A DNA stretch of 38,194 nucleotides from Bacteroidales bacterium. GTDB lineage: Bacteria > Bacteroidota > Bacteroidia > Bacteroidales > UBA932. The stretch is from positions 1-38,194 of the forward strand of contig WOYW01000012.1 of the NCBI GenBank assembly GCA_011620605.1. The letters run 5' to 3'. The position numbers were made by a program, and so were the translations under genes. Below the pieces are notes generated by a model. It was not told the DNA's origin. It was given only the letters and a program-made list of their open reading frames with translations, and ran no database searches. This document shows positions 15,979-24,056 of this stretch, in pieces (the first letter of the stretch is position 1; each line of letters begins with the position of its first letter).

Positions 15979-17827
15979 GAATTACCTTTCCGTCCAATGT
16001 AGAAACGACCAGCCGTGAATGTCCGACGGGTTGTGCATAATTGATCAGTCCGTCTGACAAGCGTATTCTCCAGAGATTTTCCCCGTTATCCTTATTGTAA
16101 GCGTAAAGCACCCCGTTTGCCGAGGGCACAAAGACCTGCCTATCCTGTGATGTTACCGGGGAAGGGCCTATTTCGTAATCGAATCCTCCGGCTACCTTCC
16201 ATTGGGATACCGCCTTTGTGGGGGCTGTGTGAAAGGCAAACAGGGAATCGAACATGGTCTTGACATACACCTGCTGCCCGTCTTCCGACAATCCCATGCT
16301 TTCCCTACCTCCTTCGGCTTCCCAGACGGTCCGGCCGGTTTTTGCATCTATGGCATAACATTTTCGTTCGGGTGTGGTTATGAAGATCTTCCCGTTGGCT
16401 TTAACCGGCCACACGGCCGCAGGAGAGAACATGCGGCCCCTGCGACGGTTGTTCCATACCCATTGGAGTTCGCCTGTTTTGGGATGAAAGGAGTACAGCT
16501 CGTTGCCCCAGGACCCGGTAACCACCTGGAACGGGTCCGCATACGGCTTTGATTCCATAAAGCCGTTTATTTTGTTGTATTCCCAAAGAAGCTTTCCGCT
16601 GTCGGCATCCAGGGCGCGAAAAGTGTTGTCCGATCCGCCTATATAAACTACATTTTCAAGCACTACTGGAGATGCCACAATGGATTTTCCGGTAGGGTAG
16701 TTCCAGAGGATCTCCCCGTTATGGAGGTCCAGGCAGTACACGTTCCTGTCTGTAGATCCGATGTATACCTTTTGATCTGCTATGCAGGGGGTTGAAAAGA
16801 TCTTTCCTTTTGTAGGCGTAGTCCAGAGCGGTTCACCGTTATCAAGGCGAATGGCTTTTACGATCCCTTTGGTGTTGGCATAGACTATTGTTCCCGTAGT
16901 TGTATCTGCAATGGCGGCCAAGCCGATATCGCTGTCGTCAGTAACAGACCAGAGGATATCTGCTTGCGGGGAAGTTCCCGGGATTTGACTTTCCGGAGCT
17001 GTGGATGTGGTATCGCTTTTCCACGAAGGTGGGTTGGTAAAAGCCAGGGTATGCCATGGCTCTTTTGTGTATGAATCAACGGAATCTGTTTTGGCAATGC
17101 GTTCCCGGAAGGTAACTTTCCCGTCGCGGATGGTAACCAGGTTATATCCGGGTCCGTCGTAGCCCCGGGATTGGGAAGACCGGCATTTTACCGAAGGGAT
17201 TCCGCCGGCGGTAAAAGCTTCATTGATGTGGTAATGTCCGCACAGGGCCAGTTGTATGTTCCTGGTTTTCAATAGGTTTATAACCAGGTAGTAATTGCTC
17301 ATGTCTTCTTTCAGGGGGTAATGGTTGACAAAAACCACGGGCATTTTTTTGGGAACGGTTTGCAACAGGCTGTCCAACCAAACCATACTTTCACGGGGGA
17401 CCAGTGCCGGGGCCATCCGCATGTTGGGTCCGGAGTTGGTGCCTATGAACAGAATTTTGTTATGGGTAAAAGAAAATTGTTCGTAACCGAAAGTTTCCAG
17501 GAACGTATTGCATCCGCTTTCGGACCATTTTGAGTCGTGGTTGCCGGATAGAATATACCAGGGTTTTTCCAGGGAGTCAAGGAGGTTGTCTGCCATTTGA
17601 ATTTCACGGTCGGATCCGAATTCGGTAATGTCCCCGGCAAGGATCACAAAGTCTATGCTGTCCTGGGTATTGATATCCCGGATAACGGTCATCAGTTCGA
17701 TTTCCGAAAGGGGATCGTTGCTGTTGATGTGCGTATCTGCGATCACCGCAAAACACGTAACAGAACCGGTCTTGCAGCCGATCATGAGGAAAACAGCTGC
17801 AAATAACCATAAAATCCTTGTTTTCAT
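15947..17827 (-). CDS. Lipoprotein: metallophosphoesterase fused to PQQ-type beta-propeller
   Basis: A 626-residue protein. The ATG at 17827 is chosen because it gives a lipoprotein signal (MKTRILWLFAAVFLMIGC, Cys18); a frame extending to 17932 only overlaps the upstream gene. Residues about 25-260 are a calcineurin-like phosphoesterase with all metal motifs: ADTH, LAGDITEFG, SGNHDSKW, VNHYPL and CGHYHIN. The C-terminal half is an eight-bladed-type propeller with repeats such as VYIGSTDRNVYCLDLHNGEILW and VYIGGSDNTFRALDADSGKLLW, as in PQQ-dependent and BamB-like proteins. It would act outside the inner membrane, perhaps with the propeller docking the enzyme. It starts 11 bp after the D-lactate dehydrogenase-like gene. 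The substrate is unknown. Confidence 0.88.
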   Translation of the reverse strand: MKTRILWLFAAVFLMIGCKTGSVTCFAVIADTHINSNDPLSEIELMTVIRDINTQDSIDFVILAGDITEFGSDREIQMADNLLDSLEKPWYILSGNHDSKWSESGCNTFLETFGYEQFSFTHNKILFIGTNSGPNMRMAPALVPRESMVWLDSLLQTVPKKMPVVFVNHYPLKEDMSNYYLVINLLKTRNIQLALCGHYHINEAFTAGGIPSVKCRSSQSRGYDGPGYNLVTIRDGKVTFRERIAKTDSVDSYTKEPWHTLAFTNPPSWKSDTTSTAPESQIPGTSPQADILWSVTDDSDIGLAAIADTTTGTIVYANTKGIVKAIRLDNGEPLWTTPTKGKIFSTPCIADQKVYIGSTDRNVYCLDLHNGEILWNYPTGKSIVASPVVLENVVYIGGSDNTFRALDADSGKLLWEYNKINGFMESKPYADPFQVVTGSWGNELYSFHPKTGELQWVWNNRRRGRMFSPAAVWPVKANGKIFITTPERKCYAIDAKTGRTVWEAEGGRESMGLSEDGQQVYVKTMFDSLFAFHTAPTKAVSQWKVAGGFDYEIGPSPVTSQDRQVFVPSANGVLYAYNKDNGENLWRIRLSDGLINYAQPVGHSRLVVSTLDGKVILISYKTSGLQ

Positions 17828-17838
17828 GTTGTTATATA

Positions 17839-20652
17839 TTAAGCAAGTTGTTTGGCCGTGGTACAGGCATCCACAAGATAAACAAGGGACATATACGGGA
17901 TACCCCCGTTGGACATCAGGCCGATCTCGCACGTACGGCTGTTGGAATACCCGGTTTTAATGCCGGCAGCTTCCAGTTGAGGCCGGAGTTTTCTCAAGGC
18001 GTAAGCATTTATCTCGGGTCTTGTAAATCCTTTGTCCCCGGCAAATCCGCAACAACCCACCTCGGCGGGAATAAACACGTTTTTGGAACAACGTTCGGCA
18101 AGCCGGCGAATCTCATTTTCCAGGTGCATTTTCCGCATGGTGCAGGTGATGTGAAGGGCAACCGGTTCATCAGTGGGATGGAAGTTAAGCCTGGAAACCA
18201 GGAATTTTTCTATAAATTCAGCCGGTTCGTATAGCCGTATGTTTTTGATTTTATGCTTCATACGATACAGACAGGGGCTTTGGTCGCATAGGACGGGATA
18301 TTTGCATGCCTGACTGGCGATCCAGAGGGCACCGTTCAGTTCGGCCGTTTTTTCATCGGCAATGTGGGGCATTCCCTTGCTTTCCCAGATGGTGCCGCAG
18401 CAAAGCTTGTCCATATTGTCCGGGAAGATCACCCGGTACCCGGCTTTTTGAAGTAAATGCACCATTTTGTCGGTCAAAGGGGTGTTGTAGGTAACTCCTT
18501 TGGCCACGCCCATACTTTGGTTGATGCAAGAGGGAAAGTAGACAACGGTGTCTTTTTCCTGATCCGCGTCCATTTCTGTTGGTTTTACGCGGTGCGCCCC
18601 GGGCATGGCAGGTGTCCAAAGGGGAAATCCCATTTTATTGGCTATCCGGCAGATCCATCCCATCAGGGACGTTCCCAGCACGATATGAGCGGTACGGGCC
18701 AGGCGCAGGACCACTCTCATGATGTTCTTCAGGCCCTGAAAATGGTCTGCAGCCAGCCGGCCCAGTATTTCGTCACGTGAACCCGGCGGATGTGCCTGTT
18801 GACGGAGGTAGTGTGTCAGTTCACCGGTGTTGATATCCATGGGACAGGATGTGGCGCACAATCCGTCTACGGCACAGGTAGCCCTTCCGGGATAGAAATA
18901 ATCCTTTTCAAGTTGTTGCAACAATTGGGGATTTTCTTTGGTGTTCTTTAGTCGCCTGATCTCACGTTGTACTATTATCCTTTGCCTGGAGCTGAGGGTA
19001 CATCCCCAGGTAAGGCAGTTTACTTCGCAAAAGCCGCATTCTATACATTTGTCTACCAGTGGATTGAGAACGGGCATGGGTTTGAAATCCCTTATATGGC
19101 AATGGGGATCGTCATTAAAAATTACACCCGGATTCAGGATATTTAGAGGATCAAAAAGTTGCTTAATGCGGTTCATGATGTCGAAAGCTTCTTCTCCCCA
19201 TTCCAGTTTTACGAACGGGGCCATATTGATGCCCGTTCCGTGTTCTGCCTTAAGTGAACCTTTGTATTTCTCAGTAACCATGGTAACCACATCCAGCATG
19301 AGGGCTTCATAGCGTTGGATCTCAGAAGGTGTGTCAAAAGATTGATTCAGAATGAAATGAAAATTGCCTTCCAGGGCATGTCCATATATGGCACTGTCGT
19401 GATATTGGTGCTTTACAAGAATATTCTGAAGTTCGGCAACGGCATCGGGAATATCTTTAAGATGGAATGCCACGTCTTCTATCAAACACGTTGAGCCCGG
19501 AGTTCTCATTCCTCCTATAGATGGAAAGATCCCGGCACGTATGTTCCACAGAACGGAATATTCACTTTCCTTGTCCGTAAAAGTGACCGGTTGCACTTTT
19601 TTGAAATGATCCAGTCCCCGGATAATGATGTCCGTTTTTTCCCGGAGTTCCTGTTTGTTTTGTGATGCCGTTTCAATAAGCAATGCTGTGGTGCCGTCTG
19701 GAAGGTCTTTAATATAAGAAGGGATGCCTTCTCTGTCTTGAACAGATCTTAATGCCTTACTATCAAGGAGTTCCACTCCTATAACCGGTAGAATTTTCAA
19801 TGTCTGGACGGCTTTGCAGGCATCTTTTATGGAATGAAAATAGACCATGGCACTGGCCCGTAACGGCCATAGGGGTTCTGTGCTTACGGTAACCCCGGAA
19901 AAGAATGCCAGCGTTCCTTCAGAACCCACAATCAGATGCGTGATAAGGTCAAAGGGGTCTTCAAATTCCACCAGGGGAAGCAGGTTCAGACCGGTTACGT
20001 TTTTTATGGAATATTTGTGCCTGATTTTTTCCACAAGCGACGGATTGCTCATAACCCGTTCCCGGATGCGCTTCAGTTCCATCAAAAATTCCGGGTGTGT
20101 TCGGCAGAAAGACTCTTTGCTTTCTTTACTTCCCGTATCCAGTACGGTCCCGTCTGCCAGGATGATGCGCATGGAACGGACTATCCGGTGGCTATTGGCA
20201 TGGGTACCGCAATTCATTCCGGATGCATTGTTTGCAATAATACCTCCGACCATGGCAGAAGACACCGATGCCGGATCCGGGGCAAATTTCTTTCTGTAAG
20301 GTTTTAGGATCTCGTTGACACGATCTCCCACTATCCCGGGTTGCAGGGTAATGGTTTCTCCATTGTCGTGTACTTCGTATTTATCCCAGAGTGCTGCAGC
20401 AACAAGCAAGACGCTGTCTGAAAGGCTCTGTCCGGAAAGGCTTGTCCCTGCTGCACGGAAGGTTATGGGAATTTTTTTGGCGTGACATATTTTTATAATG
20501 CGGGATACCTCCTCTTCTGTTTCAGGAAAAACTACGGTTTGGGGAATTTTCCGGTAAAAACTGGCATCCGTTCCCCAGGCAAGGCGATGCAGGTAATCGG
20601 TATGGATGCGTTCCGCCGGAATGGTTCCGGTAAAAGGGTTTTTAGGTTTCAT
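17839..20652 (-). CDS. FAD-linked oxidase with Fe-S and CCG domains, D-lactate dehydrogenase-like
   Basis: A 937-residue three-part flavoprotein. The N-terminal FAD-binding type 4 domain shows PETEEEVSRI, FRAAGTSLSGQS and NNASGMNCGTH. A central oxidase C-terminal domain follows (GHALEGNFHF, KAEHGTG). Next is a two-cluster ferredoxin region: CIECGFCEVNC from Cys536, and CAVDGLCATSCP. The end carries two CCG cysteine-rich modules (CCGTIWESKG and CCGFAGDKGF). This layout belongs to long D-lactate/D-2-hydroxyacid:quinone dehydrogenases that pass electrons to the membrane pool. The start overlaps the sirtuin stop by 4 bp (ATGA), so it is translationally coupled. Glycolate or 2-hydroxyglutarate are alternative substrates. 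Confidence 0.88.
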   Translation of the reverse strand: MKPKNPFTGTIPAERIHTDYLHRLAWGTDASFYRKIPQTVVFPETEEEVSRIIKICHAKKIPITFRAAGTSLSGQSLSDSVLLVAAALWDKYEVHDNGETITLQPGIVGDRVNEILKPYRKKFAPDPASVSSAMVGGIIANNASGMNCGTHANSHRIVRSMRIILADGTVLDTGSKESKESFCRTHPEFLMELKRIRERVMSNPSLVEKIRHKYSIKNVTGLNLLPLVEFEDPFDLITHLIVGSEGTLAFFSGVTVSTEPLWPLRASAMVYFHSIKDACKAVQTLKILPVIGVELLDSKALRSVQDREGIPSYIKDLPDGTTALLIETASQNKQELREKTDIIIRGLDHFKKVQPVTFTDKESEYSVLWNIRAGIFPSIGGMRTPGSTCLIEDVAFHLKDIPDAVAELQNILVKHQYHDSAIYGHALEGNFHFILNQSFDTPSEIQRYEALMLDVVTMVTEKYKGSLKAEHGTGINMAPFVKLEWGEEAFDIMNRIKQLFDPLNILNPGVIFNDDPHCHIRDFKPMPVLNPLVDKCIECGFCEVNCLTWGCTLSSRQRIIVQREIRRLKNTKENPQLLQQLEKDYFYPGRATCAVDGLCATSCPMDINTGELTHYLRQQAHPPGSRDEILGRLAADHFQGLKNIMRVVLRLARTAHIVLGTSLMGWICRIANKMGFPLWTPAMPGAHRVKPTEMDADQEKDTVVYFPSCINQSMGVAKGVTYNTPLTDKMVHLLQKAGYRVIFPDNMDKLCCGTIWESKGMPHIADEKTAELNGALWIASQACKYPVLCDQSPCLYRMKHKIKNIRLYEPAEFIEKFLVSRLNFHPTDEPVALHITCTMRKMHLENEIRRLAERCSKNVFIPAEVGCCGFAGDKGFTRPEINAYALRKLRPQLEAAGIKTGYSNSRTCEIGLMSNGGIPYMSLVYLVDACTTAKQLA

Positions 20653-21233
20653 AAATAGTTCTCGATCAATATTTTATGGATTTTTTCCAGCCCTTCAACG
20701 GCTTTATCCGCAATTACGTATAAATTATTTCTTCTTACGGGTGCAGGTTTCGGGTCTACCAGGAACAAAGGAATACTTTCTTGCGCAAAATCAACCAGTC
20801 CAGCAGTGGGGTATACCACCAGGGAAGTTCCTGCCACTATCATAACGTCGGCTTCCTGTGTCCATTGTATAGCTTTGGTCATATTGGGTACAGGTTCCCC
20901 AAACCATACCACGTACGGGCGGAGCTGTGATCCGTCTGTTGCTTTATCTCCCCACGCTATGGGATCGTAACCTATATGGGTGATTATCCTGACGTGAAAA
21001 TGCTTCTCCAGTCCGGCAAGGATGAGATGGCCTTTGTTGGGTTGTGCATCTTTCAGCGCGGTTCTTCTCTGGTTGTAAAAAGCCAGCATCAATTCCGGAT
21101 TTGTGTGCCATCCTTCTATGGAAGCAACCTGGTGGACCGGGTAATTTTCCCATAGGCCACCACTGTCCCGGAATGTGCTGATCCCGCTCTGGGCACTCAT
21201 CCCGGCTCCTGTTAAGACAACGATATTTTTCAT
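20649..21233 (-). CDS. Sirtuin-like NAD-binding protein lacking the catalytic core segment
   Basis: A 194-residue protein of SIR2 type. The N-terminus is classical (VLTGAGMSAQSGISTFRDSGGLW), and GSQLRPYVVWFGEPVP, VAGTSLVVYPTAGLVDFA and FLVDPKP follow as in CobB-like deacylases. After IIT (residue 85) the sequence jumps to HIGYDPIAWGD. The stretch that normally lies here (QN-V/I-D-x-LH, then the LHGEL with the catalytic His) is absent, an in-frame loss of about 35-40 residues compared with remembered homologues of about 230. The frame is intact, so the protein may still be made but should not deacylate. The ATG at 21233 forms an ATGA overlap with the ATPase stop and removes seven dubious upstream residues. 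Confidence 0.85.
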   Translation of the reverse strand: MKNIVVLTGAGMSAQSGISTFRDSGGLWENYPVHQVASIEGWHTNPELMLAFYNQRRTALKDAQPNKGHLILAGLEKHFHVRIITHIGYDPIAWGDKATDGSQLRPYVVWFGEPVPNMTKAIQWTQEADVMIVAGTSLVVYPTAGLVDFAQESIPLFLVDPKPAPVRRNNLYVIADKAVEGLEKIHKILIENYL

Positions 21234-22396
21234 GGGATCCAGTATGTTCTGCAATAACGTTCCTTAAACCACAATTTGAAAAGAGGATCTATGTACCGGG
21301 GCTTTTTTCTTACGATCTCTATGATGGATTTTTTTTCCAGGGCATTCTTTACCCGGTACACATTGGCGGAAGAATTTAACATGTATTTCTCCAGAACCTC
21401 ACGCGAACTGAATTGTTCCACCCCGTCTGTAAGAGCCCTGAGAAAGTATATCTGGGATGTGGTCAGATCCCGGCATATGATCTCGAAAGGTTGACGGAAA
21501 ATTTCCATCAATTCCTCCATTCCGTTCAGGTATATCATTTCATTCATGTACCCTTTGGTATTGGAAAAACACAGATCGGCAAAATACTGGACGTAATAGG
21601 GATGCCCTTCCATCTTCCGGTAGATCATTTCAGCGAAATCCCTGGAAATAACCCGGCCGGCTTTGGCGAAATTCCTTATGATGTAATCTGAAAATTCTTT
21701 TTCTTCAATTATTTCCAGGGGTATATATTCAGCAAGACCATGAAAAGGTTTCCGTCTGTCAAAGAGTTCTCTGTAAACGGAATACCCGGCCGAGGTCACA
21801 CTCCCGCATCCGCTAATAAGAAATGTGACATCGTCGGTGTTTTTCCACGTATTGACAATGCGCTGGAAAATGGAGCGTGCCACGTTCCCGAAAGCAGGGA
21901 CCAATGTGTGGAAAGATTCCATTACCATGATAATGGGTTTTTTCAGATAAGCCGCAAACTCTCCCGGAAAGCGGGCGAGTTCCGCGAAACCTTCTTCGTC
22001 AGGAGTCGTGTCAAAAGTCAGGGCAAATTCCTGTTCGTGAATACGGGGAAAAAAGATTCCCGGTCTGCTGTGAGGCAAAAGATCGTTGGTGATCTTTTCC
22101 CATTCACCCAGGGTGCCGGCAACAGAACCGATCAACGCATTTGCCGTGGCAGCATAGAGGCTGTTTTCGCTCCGGATGTTGTAACAGGATAACCTGCATA
22201 TGACCGGGTCTTGTTCGGCTTTCCGTATTTGCATCAGTACTTTGTTGATCAGGGAAGATTTGCCTGTTTTTGGATTGTCCCAAACAACGGAATGTTGTCC
22301 CTTCAGAAGGTTGGATGCCATCCAGTCGGTCCCGGCAGTTCTTCCCAGGACTTCAGATGCCTGTAGCGGGCGTGTAACTATAAACGGAGAATTCAT
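21230..22396 (-). CDS. ATP-binding protein, STAND/archaeal-type AAA ATPase-like
   Basis: A 388-residue protein. It has a Walker A loop WDNPKTGKSSL (residues 39-49, Lys46; the usual leading Gly is Asp). A hydrophobic strand ends IIMVMESFH in the Walker B place, with Glu but without the usual Asp before it. Then come FLISGCGSV (sensor-like) and a winged-helix-like C-terminus (SSREVLEKYMLNSSANVYRVKNALEKKSIIE, then YIDPLFKLWFKERY). This is the pattern of Bacteroidota ATPases of the archaeal ATPase/STAND group whose C-terminal helices read a partner. It is the first gene of a four-gene operon and overlaps the sirtuin-like gene by 4 bp. Role unknown. Confidence 0.75.
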   Translation of the reverse strand: MNSPFIVTRPLQASEVLGRTAGTDWMASNLLKGQHSVVWDNPKTGKSSLINKVLMQIRKAEQDPVICRLSCYNIRSENSLYAATANALIGSVAGTLGEWEKITNDLLPHSRPGIFFPRIHEQEFALTFDTTPDEEGFAELARFPGEFAAYLKKPIIMVMESFHTLVPAFGNVARSIFQRIVNTWKNTDDVTFLISGCGSVTSAGYSVYRELFDRRKPFHGLAEYIPLEIIEEKEFSDYIIRNFAKAGRVISRDFAEMIYRKMEGHPYYVQYFADLCFSNTKGYMNEMIYLNGMEELMEIFRQPFEIICRDLTTSQIYFLRALTDGVEQFSSREVLEKYMLNSSANVYRVKNALEKKSIIEIVRKKPRYIDPLFKLWFKERYCRTYWIP

Positions 22397-22417
22397 AACA
22401 AAGTTGTTGTAATGTCA

Positions 22418-22425
22418 CAAAGATA
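22418..22425 (-). promoter_or_regulatory. -7 box TATCTTTG for the ATPase operon
   Basis: On the minus strand TATCTTTG matches TAnnTTTG and lies 21 bp before the ATPase start. A TTTC lies about 21 bp further upstream. This box is only about 30 bp from the divergent rplU box, so the two promoters overlap. Confidence 0.5.
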
Positions 22426-22432
22426 CTTTTTC

Positions 22433-22463
22433 TTTGGTATTCCGGGAAACTTTTTTACCTTTG
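22433..22463 (+). promoter_or_regulatory. rplU promoter (TTTG, 19 bp, TACCTTTG)
   Basis: TTTG at 22433-22436 and TACCTTTG at 22456-22463 are separated by 19 bp, the spacing of the Bacteroidota primary sigma promoter. It would leave a leader of about 95 nt before rplU. Confidence 0.65.
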
Positions 22464-22516
22464 CAGTCCGATTTTAGCCGGAAAATATTTAATGATCGTC
22501 AAGCTATTGAATAAGA

Positions 22517-22541
22517 GGTGCTTAAGTGCACCCGCTTGCGG
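22517..22541 (+). promoter_or_regulatory. Paired hairpins in the rplU leader
   Basis: GGTGC (22517-22521) pairs with GCACC (22528-22532), and CCGC (22532-22535) with GCGG (22538-22541); the two share one base and so compete. Ribosomal-protein leaders often hold such elements, but these are short and may be chance. Confidence 0.3.
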
Positions 22542-22566
22542 TTGAAAACAAGATAAAGTATATTTT

Positions 22567-22875
22567 ATGTACGCAATTGTAGATATTGCAGGACAACAGT
22601 TTAAGGTAGAAGAAGGCAGAAGAGTCTTTGTAAATCGCCTTCAGGCAGAAGAGGGATCCACTATCAGCTTTGAGAAAGTATTGCTCAAAGATACCAACGG
22701 AAATGTGGTAGTAGGAACTCCTTACCTGGAGGGTGCTACGGTGAGCGCCACCGTTTTGAAGCATCTGAAAGGTAAAAAAGTGTTGGTATTTAAGAAGAAA
22801 AGAAGAAAAGGATACCAGAAATGTAACGGACACCGCCAGCATTTGACGCAAATCCAGATAGACACAATTTCATAA
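22567..22875 (+). CDS. rplU: 50S ribosomal protein L21
   Basis: A 102-residue protein with the L21 signature: [25 protein letters not shown] at the start and [23 protein letters not shown] near the end, which binds 23S rRNA. Full length for the family. It is 18 bp ahead of rpmA, the conserved L21-L27 pair. Confidence 0.98.
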   Translation: MYAIVDIAGQQFKVEEGRRVFVNRLQAEEGSTISFEKVLLKDTNGNVVVGTPYLEGATVSATVLKHLKGKKVLVFKKKRRKGYQKCNGHRQHLTQIQIDTIS

Positions 22876-22893
22876 CAACTAAGACACAGGATT

Positions 22894-23166
22894 ATGGCTC
22901 ATAAAAAAGGTGTCGGTAGTTCAAAGAACGGCCGCGAATCACACAGCAAACGTTTAGGAATTAAATTATTTGGCGGGCAGGTAGCCAAAGCCGGTAACAT
23001 TCTGGTTCGTCAAAGAGGTACTTTACACAAGCCCGGAGAAAATGTAGGTATAGGAAAAGATCATACTTTGTATGCTCTGACAGATGGAATTGTGGTTTTT
23101 CGCAAGAAAGCCAATAATAAATCATACGTATCGGTTCAACCCCAGGCAGAAACTGCTCAGGCGTAA
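22894..23166 (+). CDS. rpmA: 50S ribosomal protein L27
   Basis: A 90-residue protein beginning [19 protein letters not shown], the well-known L27 N-terminus that reaches the peptidyl-transferase centre, followed by [23 protein letters not shown] and [12 protein letters not shown]. It is not of the type with a cleaved N-terminal extension. Directly behind the stop codon lies a transposase relic, so the natural end of this operon may be lost. Confidence 0.98.
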   Translation: MAHKKGVGSSKNGRESHSKRLGIKLFGGQVAKAGNILVRQRGTLHKPGENVGIGKDHTLYALTDGIVVFRKKANNKSYVSVQPQAETAQA

Positions 23167-23173
23167 CCGGATG

Positions 23174-23951
23174 CTACAGGAATCCGTCCCATACATGTGG
23201 CTCAGCGGCAACCAGCGCCCCGACTTCAGGACGATAAACATCTTCCGGAGCCGGAGGTTTTTGGGGGGGCCGTTTTGACAGGCTGTTCACCCAAATCGTG
23301 GAGTTGCTCCAGGAAGGAGGGCCACAGAGACGAACAGGTCCAAATTGGGAAAGAAGGTCAAAGCCGTACTTGCCACCGCAGAAGAAGCACCAGGGGAGAA
23401 ACTTGAGGATGATACCAATGTTACATGGACAAGCGGACAAATAAGGGAGAAGGCTGAAGACATCCTCGCCAAGATGTCGGAATATGAGGGCAAGCTGGAG
23501 ATGCTCGGAGGTGGTTGCGGACTCCGGATACGACAGTGAGCAGAACTATGAATATCTTGAGGGGGCGGGCATCGATGCCTACGTCAAATACGACATGTTC
23601 CATGCCGAGCAAAGGAGGAAGGGGAAGGCCGACAGGCGTACGATGGAAGTCAACCACAAGAACGACATGTACAGGGCAAAGGCAAGGGAGTTACTCACAA
23701 GCGAACTGGGGCTGTACCACAGAAGCATGAGGCCCATCGAACCTGAAGCCGTCTTCGGACAGATAAAGTACGACCACCGCTTCAAACGGTTCAAGTTGAA
23801 ATCCTTGGCGAAAGTCTCCGTTGAGTTCGGGCTGGTGGCCCTTGCGCACAACATGAGGAAATACATTGCGGCCACAAAGGCCCGTAATGAGGTAAATGCC
23901 GCCTCCATGAAGACCACTGTCATAAACATGTGTGGCAAATTGGCTGCCTAA
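23174..23951 (+). pseudogene. Relic of an IS1182-type transposase
   Basis: Pieces of one DDE transposase lie in different frames. SVPYMWLSGNQRPDFRTIN (frame of 23180) ends at a stop at 23276-23278. A middle piece runs to about 23539 (TWTSGQIREKAEDILAKMSEYEG). A long C-terminal piece (about 23510-23951) reads VVADSGYDSEQNYEYLEGAGIDAYVKYDMF, then the EPEAVFGQIKYDHRFKRFKLKSL that carries the last acidic region. Much of the catalytic middle is missing. The element is dead; its boundaries are not evident. It shares the higher G+C of the host genes, unlike the Dnd island. Confidence 0.85.
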
Positions 23952-23995
23952 ACTTTATGGTACCAACTTTCCTCCGCTTTGCACCAGCTTTCTGA

Positions 23996-24039
23996 CAAAA
24001 AAAGAGGGCAACTAGAAATCTCTTTTTAGTCACCCTCTT
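23996..24039 (-). terminator. Rho-independent terminator of the GH18/Rid operon
   Basis: On the minus strand AAGAGGG-TG-ACTA (24039-24027) pairs with TAGT-TG-CCCTCTT (24014-24002), with two internal mismatches, and runs into a T tract (A-run at 23997-24003 on the plus strand). It lies 18 bp behind the stop of the Rid-like gene. Confidence 0.75.
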
Positions 24040-24056
24040 GTTTATGTAATGTTCTG

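Noticed and set aside
21740-22192. 150-residue plus-strand frame opposite the ATPase gene
   Set aside because: No domain, no promoter and fully antisense to a protein with P-loop and winged-helix features.
20649-22396. SIR2 plus ATPase as an NAD-depleting defence system
   Set aside because: The SIR2 domain is of the CobB type, has lost its catalytic segment and is coupled to metabolic genes; there is no defence context on this side of the window.
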